Positions 11,674-23,200 are shown, counted from the stretch's first letter. The stretch is 64,000 nt of DNA from Aphrocallistes beatrix (GCA_963281255.1 OY725490.1:4092001-4156000), one strand, 5' to 3'. Numbers and translations are program-made. The notes: generated from the letters alone by a model not told the origin.

Positions 11674-13462
11674 CGGCCGTATTCACTAAGAACTTAAGAC
11701 CGATCTTAAGATCGATCTTAGTGCTTAAGTCTTAAGTTCGATCTTAAGTCGTATTCACTAAGAATGGTATTCACTAAGATTTAAGTTCGATCTTAAGACC
11801 GAACTTAAGACCGAACTTTAAGCAACCTAGGGAGGTGTCTTAAGTATTGGAATTGATTCGATTTTCACTAATTACTCCATAAATGTTGTTCAAACTTACT
11901 TCTATCGAACATTTAATCTACCTTGATTGATATTAGACTTCAAATAAAATTTAAATATTTTAAAAACATTTCTCCTTATTGTGTGTAACATCGCAACATG
12001 TATCACATGCTATATTCGTGGCAAATTCTTTTTGGATTTGTATGAATAAACAAACATACATTCTTTGATCATATAATCATTCTAATATGCACAATTATAG
12101 AGACAGGCTTTATATATTGATTCACATGACTGATAATAATCACTTTGATCCTATTTTCCTATTCACAATGATTTTTTCAGCAGTCTCTGACGTTTCAATC
12201 TATAATAGTCCCTCTGCTCTTCATCAACCTGCTGTAATGGAAGTAAGTCTGCAGCCTTCAAGAGTTCGACCGAATCATCTTGCTCATCAACAGTTCGCCT
12301 TCTCTTCCGACTTTTCTTTGATGGCTTACGAGTATATATTGTCGGGATTTCAACTTCTGGAGACTCTAAAATTGGAGTATCTTCAAATTCAACAGGACCT
12401 GCAGCTGATACTGTTGATGCTATTGGAATTTCATTGTTCTCAGCTGGTGCTTTGAAAAAGATCAGCAGCACCTGTAATTCCGCTAAAAGCAAGGGTATTT
12501 TGAAACATCTATGTTACCCGATCTGCAGAGTCAGAAATACTTCTATCTGCTGATATAATTGTATGTCCTCGTCTTCTACCTGTCCAGCAGTGTTTGTACC
12601 CCCTCCAGTCTTTCTGACTTCCTGTTTTTGTCAGCAGAATTCCTGAGCCTCTCAAAATCTCATCTGCTGATTCAATTTCATTAATGAGACTTCTCTGGTC
12701 CAATTTGCTTTGCGGGATTTGTCCATTTGGTCTGGTATTGTTAATGCAAGTATTCAGCAGCAATTTATATACACGGGAGGACGCCGACTTACCATAACCA
12801 CTAATGACACCAATTATTTTCGTAACACCGAATGACGCAGAAATTTTACCGTCGATAGAGTTCAATTTATTGTGCTTCTCATATCCAGTGTTTATACTTT
12901 GTTTTAGAGAGGTTTTCCTGTTACAATATATAAAGGCACGTCGTTTATATGTTTTGTTTAATATAATATTATGAATCCATGAGGTATAACTTGTGCTCTT
13001 TGATAGCTCTTCCTTTGATATTGACTAGTGTAGAATAATTATAGATTACATGCATAAAACATTGAATTTTCATAATAGAATTCAAAGTTAAAACAAAGAT
13101 TTCACCACAGATATGTAAGAGACTCACTAGCAGGCATTCCAGGCGGTACAACTACATAGATAGAAGCTATGTCTTACAGGAGTGGGTTAATCAATCTTCT
13201 TTGCTCCTAATATTGACATTAATTGCCCCAATTTTGAACAAAAAGAAGAAATATAGTTTATTTTCACTAGATCAATAATAAATGACCACTTACCATTACA
13301 AATATTATAGTTCAGTTTTGTATTTGATTAGTATAATGCTATATTCTAATCATATTAACCCTAACGTTATTTCTAAGTTCTATCTTAAGATCGATCTTAA
13401 CTAAGATCGATCTTAAGACTTAAGATCGATCTTAGTGCTTAAGATCTTAGTGAATACGGCTG
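11674..13462. mobile_element. Harbinger-like element, 1789 bp, 3-bp target duplication CTG
   Basis: Ends CGGCCGTATTCACTAAG and CTTAGTGAATACGGCTG are inverted. CTG flanks both sides (11671-11673 and 13463-13465). The related copy at 54780-54800 shows the unoccupied site, a single CTG-equivalent joining the two halves of the transposase. Subterminal regions are rich in inverted AAGATCGATCTTA-type motifs. A 3-bp duplication and GGCCGTATTCACTAAG-type ends fit PIF/Harbinger, although the usual target is TWA. No HARBI1-type transposase is present, so it is probably non-autonomous or carries only the accessory protein. Confidence 0.75.
12163..12865 (-). CDS. Unrecognised protein in the Harbinger-like element
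   Basis: Two minus-strand open frames, 12865-12509 (118 aa) and 12492-12163 (109 aa), lie in the centre of the element. The second has a basic run (KKSRKRRRT) followed by an acidic and then helical tail with EEQRDYYRLKRQRLLKK, which resembles the C-terminal dimerising tail of the Myb/SANT accessory protein of Harbinger elements. The first contains a QRSLINEIESADEIL segment but no Myb fold that I can see. A short intron could join them. Harbinger elements normally encode a transposase plus a Myb-like partner; only the partner's tail is arguable here. Function not assigned. Confidence 0.4.
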
Positions 13463-13659
13463 CTGATTTGTACTCCTCAATGCTATGGTTATGATTTGAA
13501 TTGGGATATATCAAATTAGTTTCTAACTTTAGTTTAGCTGTCTCTTTACACCCATTTTTTGATAAAACACATCTGAGGTATGTTGCACATAAAATGTGAT
13601 TTTTCAAAACAAACCTATTCAGCAATTATTTCCCATTGACAACAGCCATACAAATGAAG

Positions 13660-13819
13660 GAGTCGAACTATCGACTACATACACAAAAACGGAGTCGAGC
13701 TATCGACAACATACACAAAAACGGAGTAGAGCTATCGACAACATACTTAAAAACAGAGTCGAGCTATCGACAACATACTTAAAAACAGAGTCGAGCTATC
13801 GACAACATAACAATTCGAG
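13660..13819. repeat. 32-bp tandem repeat, 5 copies
   Basis: Units begin GAGTCGAGCTATCGAC at 13660, 13692, 13724, 13756 and 13788. The array ends beside TGCAGCTCCCCCA at 13828-13840, the same terminus as the element at 54154-55402, where similar arrays form both inverted ends. Confidence 0.9.
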
Positions 13820-13840
13820 CTAATGCAGCTCCCCCAATAT

Positions 13841-14397
13841 GACCAATATGACAAATTGTCGAATGTCTCGTAAAGCATTGAATTTAGACGTCGAAATTAT
13901 ATTATCGCTTAATACTTGTAGGAAGTACTACTATATTCACTATCAAATGGAATTACATTTTAATGTCAAGCTATTGCAGTTTTCAAGATATAACCTCAAC
14001 TGACCATAGCACGTTCCATTGCAACAATGTAATGTAGCAACATTCCACGAAAAAAAATCCAATTTTTTCGTATTAACCCATTCACATCTCTGTTCTATGC
14101 TAAAAAAATATAATAAAAACAGTTAGAAGTGCCCTTAAACGACTTGTGAAAATCACCAAATTTGTCACAAATATAATCTATTGCACAACCATATGGTGAC
14201 TAATCTAAATTTTTAAAACGGATATGGGTACTTTGACATCATATTTATATTTGCTGGTAATATATTCCTAAGCTCTATTGTGCTTTGTTAATTATTTAAG
14301 GCAGCTCATGTATTAGTTCAACCATCTTCTACCGCATCCCTAGTCCCAAATCCGCAAGTTACTGTGAGGCCTTATATACAATAGGCTATGGAGGTCA
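13841..14397 (+). repeat. Foldback-family arm
   Basis: Matches 9285-9730 and the right arm of 29475-33549, ending TACTGTGAGGCCTTATATAC then AATAGGCTATGG. The opposite arm is not present next to it. Confidence 0.6.
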
Positions 14398-14604
14398 TAA
14401 TATAGTTGATAACAACAATTATTTAATTAGTGGTTTAGGAATGAAGTATTTAACTAATCCATGGTACTATTTTTTGGTGACTGCCATTGCCTTAGGATAT
14501 AGAATGCTATGCTACTGCATATATTGCCATCTGGGATCAGTATCCCATTCTATTTCAGGTACAGGGAAATTGTTGCTAGAGATTTTGTTATACAGTCGAT
14601 ATAC

Positions 14605-15500
14605 CAGGGGCCGTATTAACTAAGAAGTTAAGCACTAAGTCGAACTTAAGTACTAAGTTCGTACTTAAGTACTAGGTTTAAACTAAGTTAAGTTCGAACT
14701 TAACTTGAATTCATTAAGATTTAAGTTCGAACTTAAGTATAACTTTTAATATTGATTTACTATTTAATGTCTGATAATCAACCAATGTTTGTTACTTAAT
14801 ATGCTATAATATAAGCATTTCTAAAGATTTATGTAACTATTTAAATGTTAGCAAGGAATATAAATATAGTATTACATATGCGATTTAATCTATGAAATAG
14901 GAATGTAATCTAGATACATAGTAAATATTCCAATCGTTGTGAATGCAATTAGTATTCTCATAATACGGAAAGTATAAATGAAATAATGTTTCAGAAACTA
15001 CCAATTTTGATTATAATCTCTTTGAAAATGGCAGGATTAATTCCAATATTTATGGCTGAAGAAGACGAGGAAAACTATCAAGGTCGAGAACGAGTTTTCA
15101 GAGATCGTCCAAGTTTTGTGTCTACCAGATGGTCAGTTTGGTGATGTTTCGGCAAGATTTCCCGGATCCGTACATGATTTTCGTATTTAGAAACTATCAC
15201 AGGTTGGAATTTATGTTGAAAATGTATTGATTTGAATGCATTGAAATTGCTGGTGGTACAATTAGGTGGTCAGCAAATAACGCCGAAATCAATAAGAAAA
15301 AAAGGACTGTGGATCGACATCGCAGAGAAAAAGTAAATTCGTTCCATTCAAGTTAATCGAGGGGTTGAAGAGGTCAAAAAGAAGTGGAACAACCTGAAAC
15401 TAGCCACTAAATCAAAATTTCATGCTAGTCATAGGGAGGCTAGTAGGATTGACAATGTTTCTAACTCTGCTGGTGTCATAGAATATGTTGAGTGCTTCAC
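14605..15500 (+). pseudogene. Harbinger relic: HARBI1-like transposase and Myb/SANT fragments
   Basis: A GGGGCCGTATTAACTAAG end at 14608 is followed by subterminal AAGTTCGAACTTAAG-type motifs like those of 11674-13462. At about 15105-15180 the plus strand gives LPDGQFGDVSARFPGSVHDFRI, read here in two parts: the PDGQFGDV strand and the FPGSVHDFR block carrying a conserved catalytic Asp of PIF/Harbinger transposases. At about 15310-15450 it gives LWIDIAEK, then GVEEVKKKWNNLK and TKSKFH, the Myb/SANT-like domain of the partner protein. Both are small pieces with stops between. The far terminus was not found. Confidence 0.65.
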
Positions 15501-15712
15501 TTTATATGCTCACTAATCTCCCAGTGTACTGTCGAAACGCAGAATCAACCTGTGAAACAAATATTATCAGTGAGTTATTAAAATTCAAATATTACAATTT
15601 AGCTACACTATTAATATTCGCTCTCATTATGCGATATACTTCCAATTCAGCATATCGATATTTGGAAAGATTCTTCCACTACCAAGTTATTCGCTATTAT
15701 ATAATTTAAAGT

Positions 15713-16430
15713 CACATCATATCGATACTTGTAAAGGAATAATATCATTGAGAGAGAAATCTTTATCCAGTAATAATGTAGTACTATTGCCCGATGAGAT
15801 GTATTTACAACAAGAAGTATAATACGATGGCAGAGAGTTAACTGGGCACTTCAATGTCATGTGAGAAAGGCTCCTAAAATCTCATATCAAGCCCTATACC
15901 CAGGAAATAAAAAACAATCTATCCCTTTTGCTATGTCTATATTTGATTTGACAACAATTACGGATGTCTACCAATATTTTCCAGAAGATAAAACAACTTC
16001 CTCATTTCTAAACTTAATCTATAATTGGTGGCTGATAGTAAAAGCAAAAGAAAGGTTTCACCCTAATATTGTTGGAAATGCACTAATCGCAGGTAATGGA
16101 AAGATTGAATTTTTGAAGATGTTTGCGAACTGGCTAAGTGATTGGAGAGAGTCAAAGAAGCTTAGTCTCTCTAAACAAACGTTTGATGTTCTTATAAGTA
16201 CAAATCGAGCTATAGCAGATTTATGTTCTGAATTAATACATGAAGGATATAACAACATTCACATCAGATGCTTACAAACTGACTCCCTTAAACGAAGATT
16301 CTCCAAATATAGGCAGATGTCGGGGGTAGATCTTTGGTTAGTCTGAAGGAAGTATACCTTTCTGAGTATCAACTACGTTTTAGGAAACAAATTTTACTTA
16401 TTTTGACTACGCTTGATACTGTGCTACAAT
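15713..16430 (+). pseudogene. P-element (THAP9-like) transposase, catalytic and C-terminal part
   Basis: 15750-15860 reads LLPDEMYLQQEVQYDGREL, the first catalytic Asp region of P transposases. A GTGAGA at 15859 may be an intron donor. 15861-16346 reads open: PGNKKQSIPFAMSIFD, then YFPEDKTTSSFLNLI, YNWWLIVKAKERFHPN, the NGKIEFLKMFANWLSDW block and finally RRFSKYRQMSG. A one-base frameshift near 16320 leads into SLVSLKEVYLSEYQLRF, which completes the RFxxYRQMSGG ... VS motif. P transposases are GTP-dependent cut-and-paste enzymes; the N-terminal THAP half of this copy is at 9906-10384, on the other side of the nested insertions. Confidence 0.8.
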
Positions 16431-17108
16431 TTAATTCTCCATAGGAGTTATAATATCTTTGCAACTATTATATATGACTTCTGAAGTACTCTCATCGATG
16501 TTTTTCTGTACGGTACACCCTGCTAATCCGAACAGCCCTGGTAAACGATCGAGAAAATCGCTCTTATTAATGTAATTAATGTCGCTAAAACCTCCACATA
16601 GCATTGAATTTTTAGCGCAAAAAAGTCTCATTTCGGCTTTTATTTATCCAATCTCAACTAAAAGGACTTGGACCGAGCAGAGAATCCTACAAACGGATCT
16701 AAAAGCCTTCTTCACCATTAGGATTGCATTCCTCCCTAATATGGCAATTGATCATGCTGATGATTGCGCATGCGCAATGGACTTTTAATTATGCAATCAC
16801 ATCTACTAGAAGTTTTAAAATAAATTCACATTTGATGAAGAACTTAGCAGCACTAACTTGCGACTAAATTTTATCATCTAGTACAGTCTATATCAGCGAT
16901 ATATAAAAGTGCTACGTCATCATCATATGGCGCCTAAACAGATTAACAACAAAAGTGACAATTACAAAAGAGGTTCTAATGTACTCGCAATGGTTGATTA
17001 CCCCATATACGATCCAAAAATGAGAATGGGAGACATAGTTTAGCTTATAATGAAATTTAAAACTGGCATTCTTGTTTGAAGGCCTAGTGGGGGAGAAATA
17101 TAGCCGCA
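16431..17108. other. No recognised gene
   Basis: It may include the 3' untranslated part of the P-element relic. Short open frames at 16579-16788 (plus) and 16431-16631 (minus) overlap and match nothing I know. Confidence 0.35.
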
Positions 17109-17437
17109 TCCTTACTATTAAAACTCGATTAATGTTTATATATATATCTGTAACGAATTGATTGATGAAACAGTCAGGCCCAGAAAGCTGATTTTTGGCA
17201 TGTGGGGTCTTCTGGCCAAAATGTCGGCGCATCATGGAATTATGACGTCATTGCAAAATTTTAAAAATTGACAAATTTGGTGATTTTTCGTGCGATATCG
17301 ATTTTAACAGTAGGACAGGCGTATTAGGGATGTTATCGCCCTTATAATTAATCAATGTGACCCCAGGCAACCAAAGGGAGCCTCCGGCGGACATAAAGTG
17401 TCCGCCAGCCGCGTAGCGCAAACAAGTGAAGCGCTTG
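17109..17437 (+). mobile_element. Helitron-like non-autonomous element
   Basis: Complete short copy: TCCTTACTATTAAAAC at the 5' end, an internal TATATATA run, the GGCGGACAT/GTGTCCGCC palindrome at 17388-17407, and GAAGCGCTTG at the 3' end. The base before is A and the base after is T. The 3' TATATA flank carries the next mariner. Confidence 0.7.
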
Positions 17438-17586
17438 TATATATACAGGGTGGCCGAACGAAATTGAGACAAATAAACTTGCTTTAAAACAAACCTTAAA
17501 TTTTGTCAGCTTAAATTTTTAGTCACTATAGACGTATCAACTATATTAGCTATATAATTGAGAACATTGTCTTTGTTTGAACAATA

Positions 17587-18280
17587 ATGAATGAATTGGA
17601 GAAGAGAAAAGTTGTTGAGACCTATTTTCACAATGATCAAAGTGCGTCTCAAATCTAGAAGCTTGTAAAAGATCTCGGAATATCACGAGCCACAGTCTAC
17701 AGGCTCGTTAAAAAGTTCCAAGATGGTGGAAGTAGCGACAGGAAATTAGGTTCTGGGGGTGAACTGTCAAATAATAACCGTAGTACTAAGAGAAAGATTG
17801 CTGATCGTCTGCGCCGGAATCCAGCTCAGTCAGTCAGAAAAATCGCGAGAGAGATCGGAATTCCAAAATCCACGACTCAAGATATCGTCCAAAGGGACTT
17901 GAAACTGAGAGCAAGGAAGAAGGAAAAGAAACAAGCGCTCACAAGTCCCCAAAAGGCAAAAAGAGAGACAAGATCCAGAACTCTTCGTCGATCGTTGGAC
18001 CGCGATTCGCACAGACGAGTCCTTTTTAGCGATGAAAAATATTTCTTGATGGATCAGCCCCTTAATCGCCAAAATGATCGTGTTTACATCAAAGAAGGGA
18101 CAAAGAAGCCTCTGAATAAGAAAACGATCGTGGAAAAGAATAAATTTAGCCGAAAACTCATGGTCTGGGCAGTGGTAGCCTATAACCTAAAAACTGATCT
18201 GGTTTTGTTCAGGCAAGGGAGACTGTGAATGCGGATCGGTACCAAAGTGCAATTTTAGCTCCTTTTGTCGTTCCTTAAGG
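17587..18280 (+). pseudogene. Mariner transposase, N-terminal and first catalytic part
   Basis: ATG at 17587 opens MNELEKRKVVETYF, with one in-frame TAG at 17656. The frame then runs to 18228: a first helix-turn-helix (ISRATVYRLVKKFQDGG), a second one (VRKIAREIGIPKSTTQDIV), RVLFSDEKYFLMDQPLNRQ with the first catalytic Asp, and KLMVWAVVAYN. A one-base shift at about 18226 gives VNADRYQSAILAPFVV before the insertion at 18281. Beyond the insertion, 19430-19470 reads LRQCEDAKGSHFE, the usual C-terminal tail. The segment holding the second and third catalytic acids is missing, so it is inactive. The original was a mariner-like enzyme of about 340 residues. Confidence 0.8.
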
Positions 18281-19419
18281 GTGGTGTTTCCTTCCAGAAC
18301 TAACTTTTAAAGTTTTCATTTTTTTCTCCTGAAATTTTTTGTGGAAACTATTCTCGATGAGTTATGTGCAAAAATACACTTTTCGGAAGCTCAAGAAGCA
18401 AGGGAAAAATTTTTTTTTCTCAAATTATCTAATTTATAGAGGACATTCAAGAAAACTTCAATGGCTTATGCCTCTTTGACTCAATTATTCTTGCACGAAA
18501 TGGTTGAATAAAGAAAATAATAGGAATATAATTTTCAATTTTAACCCAAATAATTTTTTCTATCAAATTTCGTTGCTACAATATTTAGAGGCAGATTTTC
18601 GTAAGGAAAAATATTTAAACTTTTTTCTAAAGTAGAAAATCGAAAATCTGTCAGTCGAGTTATTTACTCTACGACCTTTGTAAAATTGATTTTGCTAAAA
18701 AAAGGCTACAAAGCAATTTTCTTCGGAAAGGCTTGATTTCCATTAGTGTTTACTGTATTCTGATATCAAATAACATCCAAACATCCTAAATCAACAACTT
18801 ATAGCAGTACTTAACTTCAAAATATGGCATATCAAATATTTTCACATCATGGCACCTTCAAAAGTGTAAAAAGTTGTCAGTTATGACTGGGGACCCAAAA
18901 ATGACCATGTCCGATAGTATCCGCCAAAATCACATATCTATAACTTTATTTGAGTATGCCAGGTCGTTATTTTAATACCGAATTCGTGCTCAGCACTAAA
19001 TATCCAGCAATTTTATATATATATTGACCATATTTGGAAACATTTTTGGTTGCCTTTTCCTAGCAACGGTCAGGAATGTGAAAAATTCATGGCCGTTGCT
19101 AGGGACGGGCAAACAAAAATGTTTCCAAATATGGTCAATATATATATCAAAATGCTGGAAATCTATTTCTGAGCATGAATTGAGCATTAAAAAGATGATC
19201 TGGCACTGTTAAAAAAAGTTATAGCTGTGGGACATTTTGCATTTAAAATGTGTCGTTTTTAGAGCGACACCAGGTGATGGCTCAAAGTGGAAAAATATTG
19301 GGGCTGGAGTTATAAAAATCGGAATTATTGTTTTGAACCCCTATAAGGATCTAAAAATGCTAAAAAAGCAATTTGGGCACATTTTTAGTAAAAAAACAGT
19401 GTCCCATGGGAAACACCAA
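18281..19419. mobile_element. Palindromic MITE with 8-bp target duplication CCTTAAGG
   Basis: Ends GTGGTGTTTCC and GGAAACACCAA are inverted. CCTTAAGG is found at 18273-18280 and 19420-19427. An 8-bp duplication suggests a hAT-type or similar transposase. No ORF of its own. Its centre is a long imperfect palindrome. Confidence 0.7.
18895..19260. repeat. Long imperfect palindrome
   Basis: The arms fold back around about 19082. Matching landmarks are CCATATTTGGAAACATTTTT on each arm, CCTAGCAACGG near the tip, and TATAACTTT ... GCCAG at the base. Several mismatches, an estimated 170 bp per arm. Confidence 0.75.
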
Positions 19420-19739
19420 CCTTAAGGGACGATTGCGACAATGTGAAGATGCAAAAGGCAGCCATTTCGAATGAAAATGTTTTGTAATAAACCATATAAC
19501 TAGTTTTTGTTATGAGTTTAAACTCTACTTATCAATTTATAAAAATACGATATTTTTAAATTTGCCTCAATTTCATTCGGCCATCCTGTATATATATATA
19601 ATATACTTTCGGATTTCAATTACTGAATTCACAGCTACCGGAATATGGAGCAAACCCTGCTATTGAAACACAATAATTCCTTAGTAATTTAATCTTATTT
19701 ACATCGGAAATATGACTCAATTACAAACCACAATCTATT

Positions 19740-19873
19740 CTTTAGTTATTTTAGGAAGTAATCAACAGAAACTTGAAAAAGACGGCCTGGAGCTCTGAAC
19801 AGAGCACATTGGATGGCAAAAGTTATCTACGCGTTGAAGATAGAGCTTCTCTTTTGGGGAAACGAGGAAGCAC
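19740..19873 (+). pseudogene. Uncharacterised transposon protein, left part of C-terminal segment
   Basis: The frame just left of the Ginger insertion reads RAHWMAKVIYALKIELLFWG then NEEA. It continues without a gap on the other side of the Ginger element once one copy of GCAC is removed (see 29054-29345). A stop, or a one-base shift, lies near 19797. I recall similar WMAKAIYxLKI segments near the C-terminus of an uncharacterised protein that recurs in invertebrate genomes and whose middle part resembles 48820-49330, but I cannot verify this here. The reading was interrupted by the Ginger insertion. Confidence 0.6.
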
Positions 19874-20050
19874 TGTTTCATACGATTACTATCCACCGTA
19901 CGATTACTATCCATCGTACGATTACTATCCACCGTACGATTGTTATCCACCGCAAGTTAGTATAGAATCATTCTCACTTACACAAAATCATTCTCACTCA
20001 TAATGAAAGTCATTCTTACAGTAAATGATAATTGTATTTACCGATTCAAT
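19874..20050 (+). repeat. Left TIR of Ginger element with four 18-bp units
   Basis: It matches 28891-29049 reversed. It begins with four tandem copies of TACGATTACTATCCACCG (variants at the third and sixteenth positions), against three in the right TIR. Confidence 0.9.
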
Positions 20051-20224
20051 GTTGTGATGATGATGATAATTTGGAATATAATCCCTATAGGTATACGTAT
20101 TCGCATTTGTATTTATGTATTTAATTAATTAATTTCAGGCAATAAACAAAATACGAACTACAATTTAAATTTATTTCTAATATTTTTTCTCACATACACC
20201 ATACGTATAATCTCAAATATTTAA

Positions 20225-23200
20225 ATGAACAGCGACGAGTATGCTGACATCTTACGGTTTTTATCAGCCCAGGAATATCCTTTGTATATTGCCCAATCAA
20301 ATAATCAAAGCCAATGTCACTTGAAAAGAAACTTTCGACTAAAAGCATTTCAAAACAGAATTTGCGAGGACAAGCTTTTCAAGGTAAGTATTGTAAATGA
20401 TAAATTACATTCAAGTATATATATATATAGTGTCAATGTGCTTTTTGATAATCAAAATCATGGCATCAGTGGGCATAGCAGATCCAATACTACTTTTTTC
20501 GAACTATTATTAGGTATTTTTAATTTGCTGCTAAATTTGTTAGTGGCCAACTATGCAACTATTCAGTTTTCATTTTTACTGCCTTGTTTTCAAAGGAATT
20601 GCTAGCTTAACAGTCCATCATGAAAATAATGTGTTGAAATAATTTTGTTGGGAAATTTGTTTCTGATATTTGACTTTAAAAGTCAGTAGTAAGTATTGCT
20701 CGAATAGACAATCTGTTTTGTCTTTTCATGGATTAAAATTTATTTATAGAACAACATTGACGGACTCGGTGCATTTTTGCATAACTCTTAAAAGTTACTA
20801 AAGTTTAAATATACTACTACATAGTATCTTAGTAAAATGTATTCTTAATCCTTGATTTTGTTAGATAATGAGGAATAAAAAAGAAATGCATTGTGAAGTA
20901 GTACAAGTTGACGAAGTTTCAGGGATCATGCACATTCATCACGACGTTACAGGACATCCTGGCATGAACACGACTATAAAGTCCATTAAAGAAAAATATT
21001 ATTGGCACGGACTCAGTAAAGATGTAAAATATTATGTGAGTAACCCGTTATATTTTATAGCATAATAGTTAGATAATATATCTATTGGTCTCCGACAGGG
21101 TTTTTACTCCATTCACTTAATGATTTCACTTATCTAAACAGTGTTGTTTTCGAACACTTTTGGTGTGCACGATTGACGACGGTGCCCGAATAATGGAGAT
21201 CTACTCTAAATGTAACATTGCCATTTCGAGAGGAGTGCCTATCCAGGTTCAAATGTAGTTTTTATATTCTGTTTCTCTACTTTGATTCTTAAAAATTGAA
21301 ACTCGAAAGTGTTGAATGTATTTGAGTAAAATACAAGTACTTTTCAAAAGTTTTTGAATACTTTACGATACAGTGGATAAAAATGTCACGATTTAGTAAA
21401 TTCCAGGTTGAGAGCCCTGGGAATGCTCTTAGCACATCCACTTTACAAATTTACATACTATATGCAAAATTAAAACAAAATGGTGATGATTTTGTATTCG
21501 TAAGTAGAAATAAAAATCGAATATATTTTTAAATGTTAGTTAAATTCTAGATCAAATCGTGTCATACTTGTCAGATGACTGCAATGCAACCTCCACAACC
21601 ACAGAAGAAACTTCAACCCATACCACCTCCAGACCAACCGTGGGCCCACATTGGAATCGATCTTGTTTGTGATCTATCCAAAAATAGCCAAGGGTTTAAA
21701 CACATCCTTGTTACGACATGCTATTTAACGAAATATACTGCAGCACGTCCACTTAGAACGAAAACAACGAAAGAGGTATTAAACCAACTTGAGGATATTT
21801 ACTTGGCATTAGGAGTCCCGAAGATAATTCAACATGACCAGGGGCCCGAATTTAAGAGCAAGGTATGTTAAAATCCTCACAACTTAGATCTTACAACTAA
21901 ATCATTTTTTATTATTTTGTTTGTCTGTGTTTGCGCAAAAATGGAGATAAGATAAATTGGGTAACCAAGTGAGTAAGTACTTGTAATTAGTTAACAACGG
22001 TTCCAACGTCAAACATGATTTGTTATACTGATTTATTATTGTATACTAACCCCGTCCCAATCAGTTTGAAATCATTGTTAGTTGATGAGACACGAGGCGC
22101 TCCATTTGCGACACCGGCGGATGTGAAGTGTCCGCAGCCGCGCAGTTCAAGCAGCAAAGCGCGCTTGTATATGTTAAATAGCTCATAAATCTGACAAAAA
22201 AATATAAAATTCGTGTTATTTCATATTTATTATGACTCACGATTTCTAAATATTCTCTTTTTTAATTCTGAATTATTTTGTAGGAATTTACCGAATTTCA
22301 TCAGTGTTTACAGATCGATAATTGTTCTACTGCGGCCTACCATCCTCAAAGTAATGTTTTGGTTGAGGCCCACAACAAAATTCTCAAAACGTAAGGAAAT
22401 ATTTTCAATCTTTATTATTGATTACGTATGTATTATACTATTCTAGAATGAAATACATCAATAAGTTTTTGGTATGTCAAGGGTGTGAAGGGTGAGCTAG
22501 TTTATTTGAACAGCCTATATTATTCTGTAGAAAACTCGATAAAATGATGTTCGAGTCAAATAGTGAATGGCCAGAGATGCTAAAATATGCTATCCTTGCT
22601 GCTAACACATGTTGGAAGCGGTCCACTGGATATACTCCATTTTATTTAATGCATGGTCGCGAAGCTAACTCAGTGCATCTTTTCAAATTTCGTAATTTCT
22701 ATCACCGAGATGATTTGCAAAGAGAAAATGAATCGATCGAAGTTGACACAACGCAAAACTCGCCTGTCGATACACAATAATGTCCCGAATACCTTGAAGA
22801 AATAAATATAGACCGAGAGAAGGCACAGGAGAATATTCAATCAGAACAACTAGTTCAAAAATGTATTTTTGACAAAAAAGGGGAAAGAACCGGTAAATTT
22901 TATTTATTTTTCAATAATGTATAATTTTCATGGTTAATTAAGTATTATTTTTAGTTCCGAGATTAATCCAGGCGATTTGATACTCTATCGCAACATGCCG
23001 AAATATAAGCAAATGCCCGGTACAAAAGATCAACAAAAGTATATTGGTCCATTAGAAGCTCATCGAGTGACTGATACACACATTATATTAGATAAACTTA
23101 AGAATTCCAAAAATAATAGAGTCCCGCTTGGTATTTCTCGTTTATATAACCCACGCCCTGATTGCACTCAAAATAAAAGAAAGCGGAGTACAACAGATTT

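Larger units (their letters stand above)
10840..13625 (-). pseudogene. FLYWCH-type MULE transposase, interrupted
   Basis: Read on the minus strand in order: 13625-13466 gives a FLYWCH-like zinc finger (YLRCVLSKNGCKETAKL ... HNHSIEEY). The Harbinger-like element 11674-13462 follows. 11670-11490 gives GVYELKTECKKM and NLRKIFDD. 11540-11350 gives a basic stretch and a segment with FTVTTDNH. 11330-11127 gives PAHFSQLWTIF ... LMTSKEQELY ... ISDWEPAPRNS. About 11100-10990 gives NQGCWFHFTQ. These match the FLYWCH finger and the catalytic core of Mutator-like transposases (the Asp before the second half and the CxxH-type WFHF block). Several frameshifts and stops separate the segments. The family member at 54739-55060 shows the same N-terminal half without the insertion. 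Confidence 0.75.
10385..14515 (-). mobile_element. Composite MULE with inverted ends, inserted in the P-element relic
   Basis: The left end reads TAGCATTATATATACTAAGG and the right end CCTTAGGATATAGAATGCTA, matching the TIRs of 2103-4463. Flanks GCTACCGAA and GCTACTGCA look like an aged 9-bp target duplication, as expected of a MULE. Inside are a minus-strand MULE transposase, a Harbinger-like insertion, a 23-bp tandem array, a 32-bp tandem array and a foldback-family arm. The arms and arrays may themselves be later arrivals. Confidence 0.5.
17446..19588 (+). mobile_element. Mariner-type element carrying a second insertion
   Basis: TIRs CAGGGTGGCCGAACGAAATTG and, reversed, CAGGATGGCCGAATGAAATTG, each flanked by TA. 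It contains a transposase relic and an 1139-bp palindromic insert at 18281-19419. Confidence 0.8.

Noticed and set aside
12087..12455. 122-codon plus-strand frame in the Harbinger-like element
   Set aside because: It is antisense to the minus-strand frame with the basic and EEQRDYYRLKRQR segment, which looks more protein-like.
13660..13819. CRISPR-like array
   Set aside because: Units are contiguous 32-bp tandem repeats with no unique spacers, in eukaryotic transposon sequence.
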